DNA of 8,303 nucleotides, from assembly GCA_028708485.1 (NCBI GenBank), contig JAQVYZ010000012.1, positions 2,757 to 11,059 on the forward strand, given 5' to 3'. The DNA comes from Caldisericia bacterium. Lineage in GTDB: Bacteria; Caldisericota; Caldisericia; UBA6126. A model generated the notes under the pieces. That model did no database searches, was not told where the DNA came from, and worked only from the letters and a program-made list of their open reading frames with translations. A program made the position numbers and the translations under genes. This document shows, piece by piece, positions 6,477-8,303 of this stretch (position 1 is the stretch's first letter; each line of letters begins with the position of its first letter).

Positions 6477-7632
6477 TTTTATAAACCATTCTTTGCCACA
6501 ATCCAAAGACAAGAATCACTAAAATATAGGCTCCAATCAGATAAGGAGTATCTTTCTGCAACACAACGTTGTCAGAGATAATCGCACTTCGATAGGAAGT
6601 CACTAAAAATAAAATCACTCCCAACACACCTAAAGCAATCCAAAGCGGTCTTTTTCTGGCTGTTTTATAGGGATTTCTCTCAATCCAGGGCATCAAAACG
6701 ATAAAAACCAACAAGAAAACAAGGAAAAAAGTCCAAACAGCAAAGGAATCTAAGGATAGATGAATCGCTGAGATATTGATTTTGGGAAAAATTTTCAGGA
6801 AGTAATAGACAAACAAGAAGTACCAATCAGGAAGAATATGAGCCGGCGGGCTTTCCGGTGTAGCAGGAGCCTCTGAAGCGGCAGGAATAAAATAGTTCAA
6901 CACAAGCACCAGAAAAGAAAAAACCACCACTGCGATAGCGGGTAAATTGAGTCTCCGCTTCCGGTTAAAATAAAAATAAGCTTCTGCAGCCAGCCAAATC
7001 AGTATTGGTAAAATATAGTGAAGCGCATAAAAACGCAGAAAGGTGTTTTGGTTTAAAACCGTTCCACCACGAGCAATAAACTGGATAAAAGAACCAAGTT
7101 TCAGATTTCCAAGAAATGGTATATAGTCGATGGCAGTTGGCATGGTAGTTCCGATCGTGGTAGCCCAGTAACCCCTCTGGTCCATCGGGAGTACGTACCC
7201 GCTAAATCCAAAAACAGTGGTTATTATCGCAAAAATGATGGTATTGATCCAGGATAACTCATTGGGTTTCTTATAATCCGCAGTGAAATAAAAGCGTAAA
7301 AATCTAAGCATAGCCAAGATAATGAGGGCATCTGCCGTATACCGGTGAATCCCGCGTAACCACATACCAATCGGAAATCCTAACCATTTCCAGGACTCCG
7401 TGATAAAGGTAACACTTTTATAGGCACTATCGATAGTGGGAATATACTGAGTAGCCAGAATCGATCCTACCAGAATCTGGATAACGAGGGTGATGTACAT
7501 CAGGGAACCCATGTAATAAAATGGATTCTTCTTATGTTTTGGTTCTAATGTTTCGTCAAATATATCCAATCTTCTGAAACGATCTTTCCACCAAAAACTG
7601 ATATTTTGCCAAACTGTTGTTCGTCCGTTCAT
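6439..7632 (-). CDS. Cytochrome b/b6-family membrane protein lacking the bH heme ligands
   Basis: A 397-residue cytochrome b with about eight membrane helices, so the b6-like and subunit IV-like halves are fused. Family marks: NPFYYMGSL in helix A, YKKPNELSW before helix C, GYVLPMDQRGYW after it, IARGG and FLRFYALHYILP leading into helix D, and PDWY at 268-271 (the Qo-site PEWY motif, here the PDWY variant). Helix B has H96 and helix D has H205, the pair that ligates heme bL. The partners 14 residues on, normally histidines holding heme bH, are R110 and Y219, and neither helix has another histidine. The b6f covalent-heme cysteine is also absent (Y40). The start at 7632 is chosen because GGAGGG lies just upstream. 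A longer TTG-start frame reaches 7704 but overlaps the previous gene heavily, and an ATG at 7644 has no ribosome site. No Rieske gene is in the window. The preceding flavoprotein gene suggests NAD(P)H-quinone chemistry (inference). Confidence 0.9.
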   Translation of the reverse strand: MNGRTTVWQNISFWWKDRFRRLDIFDETLEPKHKKNPFYYMGSLMYITLVIQILVGSILATQYIPTIDSAYKSVTFITESWKWLGFPIGMWLRGIHRYTADALIILAMLRFLRFYFTADYKKPNELSWINTIIFAIITTVFGFSGYVLPMDQRGYWATTIGTTMPTAIDYIPFLGNLKLGSFIQFIARGGTVLNQNTFLRFYALHYILPILIWLAAEAYFYFNRKRRLNLPAIAVVVFSFLVLVLNYFIPAASEAPATPESPPAHILPDWYFLFVYYFLKIFPKINISAIHLSLDSFAVWTFFLVFLLVFIVLMPWIERNPYKTARKRPLWIALGVLGVILFLVTSYRSAIISDNVVLQKDTPYLIGAYILVILVFGLWQRMVYKNEAKKGTMVHKK

Positions 7633-7636
7633 TTTT

Positions 7637-7642
7637 CCCTCC
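7637..7642 (-). promoter_or_regulatory. Ribosome binding site that decides the cytochrome b start
   Basis: GGAGGG on the minus strand, followed by AAAA and the ATG at 7632-7630. It begins two bases after the TAA (7646-7644) of the upstream flavoprotein gene. Another in-frame ATG overlaps that stop as TAATG (7644-7642), but the sequence before it (TCTCTACCAAAAGAATAT) has no Shine-Dalgarno, so the downstream ATG is the better start. Confidence 0.75.
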
Positions 7643-7643
7643 A

Positions 7644-8303
7644 TTAATATTCTTTTGGTAGAGACTTCATTTCCAACCAGGAAAAGATTGGACCATCCAA
7701 ACAAACATATTTTTCACCGCAATTACAATGCCCGCATTTACCAATACCGCATTTCATATGGTTTTCCAAAGACAAGTACACTTGCTTGTCCGGAAACTCA
7801 ATTTTTTCAAGGGCTCTAAATACGTTTCTGTACATGCCCGGTGGCCCTACAACAAGAATGACAGTGTTCTCAAAAGAAGGATCGATATTGTATAACACTT
7901 CGCTATGATCAGGGCATTTATCCTGAAGAAAGTTAGTCACAAAACCGACATTTCCATTCCAGCCTTTTTCGGGATTATCAATGGTGACTTTGATGGTTGT
8001 ATTAGGTTTTAAGCGCCACTGTTTTATCTCTTCCCGGTAAATAAAATCAGCAGTCGATTTAGCTCCGAACAAAACTTCCATATAGTTAAAATATCCTTGA
8101 TTCATTAAAGAATAGTGAATAATGCTCCTTAAAGGTGCTAAGCCAATTCCACCCGCAACCACCACAATATTTTTACCTTTTAAGGCTGCGATTGGGAATC
8201 CATTGCCATAAGATCCGCGAATGCCTAACATGTCGCCAGTCTGTAGCTGATGTATTTTGGCGGTAATAGCTCCGGTATTCGCGATACAGAACAGAAAAGT
8301 CTT
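7644..8303 (-). CDS. FAD/NAD(P)-binding [2Fe-2S] oxidoreductase subunit, AsrB / hydrogenase gamma-like (5' end beyond the window)
   Basis: The last 219 residues of a protein whose family is usually about 270-290 long. The frame stays open to the right edge and the true start lies outside; the ATG at 8231 is internal. The part missing is most of the FAD-binding barrel. Visible, in fragment numbering: IANTGAITAKI and GDMLGIRGSYGNGFP (about 23-37, end of the FAD domain), VVVAGGIGLAPLR (47-59, start of the NAD(P)-binding fold), VVGPPGMY (nucleotide-binding end), and a C-terminal cysteine cluster with Cys 185, 190, 193, 195 and 201 followed by DGP. The pattern C-x4-C-x2-C-x7-C-DGP is the [2Fe-2S] site of the dihydroorotate dehydrogenase electron transfer subunit family; Cys195 is extra. 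Relatives are AsrB of anaerobic sulfite reductase and the gamma subunit of sulfhydrogenase, which exchange electrons between NAD(P)H and iron-sulfur partners. Substrate cannot be decided. The cytochrome b start follows the stop by 11 bases. Confidence 0.9.
   Translation of the reverse strand, partial: KTFLFCIANTGAITAKIHQLQTGDMLGIRGSYGNGFPIAALKGKNIVVVAGGIGLAPLRSIIHYSLMNQGYFNYMEVLFGAKSTADFIYREEIKQWRLKPNTTIKVTIDNPEKGWNGNVGFVTNFLQDKCPDHSEVLYNIDPSFENTVILVVGPPGMYRNVFRALEKIEFPDKQVYLSLENHMKCGIGKCGHCNCGEKYVCLDGPIFSWLEMKSLPKEY

Noticed and set aside
6477..6512. TTG start at 6512 for the 101-residue membrane protein
   Set aside because: It would lengthen the overlap with cytochrome b and has no better ribosome site. 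The ATG at 6476 gives a typical basic N-terminus before the first helix.
7633..7704. N-terminal extension of cytochrome b from a TTG at 7704 or an ATG at 7644
   Set aside because: The TTG start overlaps the flavoprotein gene by 61 bases, and its extra residues match nothing in the family. The ATG at 7644 has no ribosome site, whereas the ATG at 7632 has GGAGGG directly upstream.

Overview
All coding sequence that I can support lies on the minus strand, so genes are transcribed from high to low coordinates. Nine coding regions fill the window, and two of them run off its ends. Gaps between genes are at most 19 bases and several genes overlap. There is no intergenic stretch long enough for an ordinary promoter or terminator, no RNA gene, no insertion sequence and no CRISPR array. 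The DNA is fairly AT-rich.

The organism is a bacterium, probably an anaerobe. The evidence is a bacterial dnaN-recF-DUF721 (DciA) set, a secreted protein ending in the copper-amine-oxidase-N-like 'stalk' domain common in Firmicutes and several deep-branching thermophilic or anaerobic phyla, and an NAD(P)H-flavoprotein of the anaerobic sulfite reductase B / sulfhydrogenase gamma type. Firmicutes-like lineages, Atribacterota or Thermotogota-like groups would all fit. I cannot place it more precisely from the sequence.

Region 1 (about 8303 to 5980) is a redox and membrane block. It starts with the 5'-truncated FAD/NAD(P)-binding [2Fe-2S] oxidoreductase subunit, followed by an eight-helix cytochrome b whose start is set by a clear Shine-Dalgarno sequence inside the gene junction. 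Two small proteins with two transmembrane helices each follow. The likely role is moving electrons between NAD(P)H and a membrane quinone or heme. The cytochrome b has lost both histidines of one heme site, the one equivalent to bH, which makes it the most interesting object here.

Region 2 (5975 to 3276) is one large secreted mosaic protein: a PQQ-type beta-propeller, alternating Ig-like and fibronectin III-like modules, and a C-terminal stalk domain.

Region 3 (3256 to 672) is a replication and repair block: dnaN (sliding clamp), recF (gap repair ATPase) and a DUF721/DciA-like putative helicase loader. dnaA is not directly upstream, and gyrB is not directly downstream. Instead the block ends in an ATGA overlap with an unrecognised exported protein that runs off the left edge.

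The tight spacing suggests one long transcript, or a few nested ones, joining bioenergetic, surface and replication genes. Any promoter for dnaN would have to lie inside the large secreted-protein gene or further upstream.
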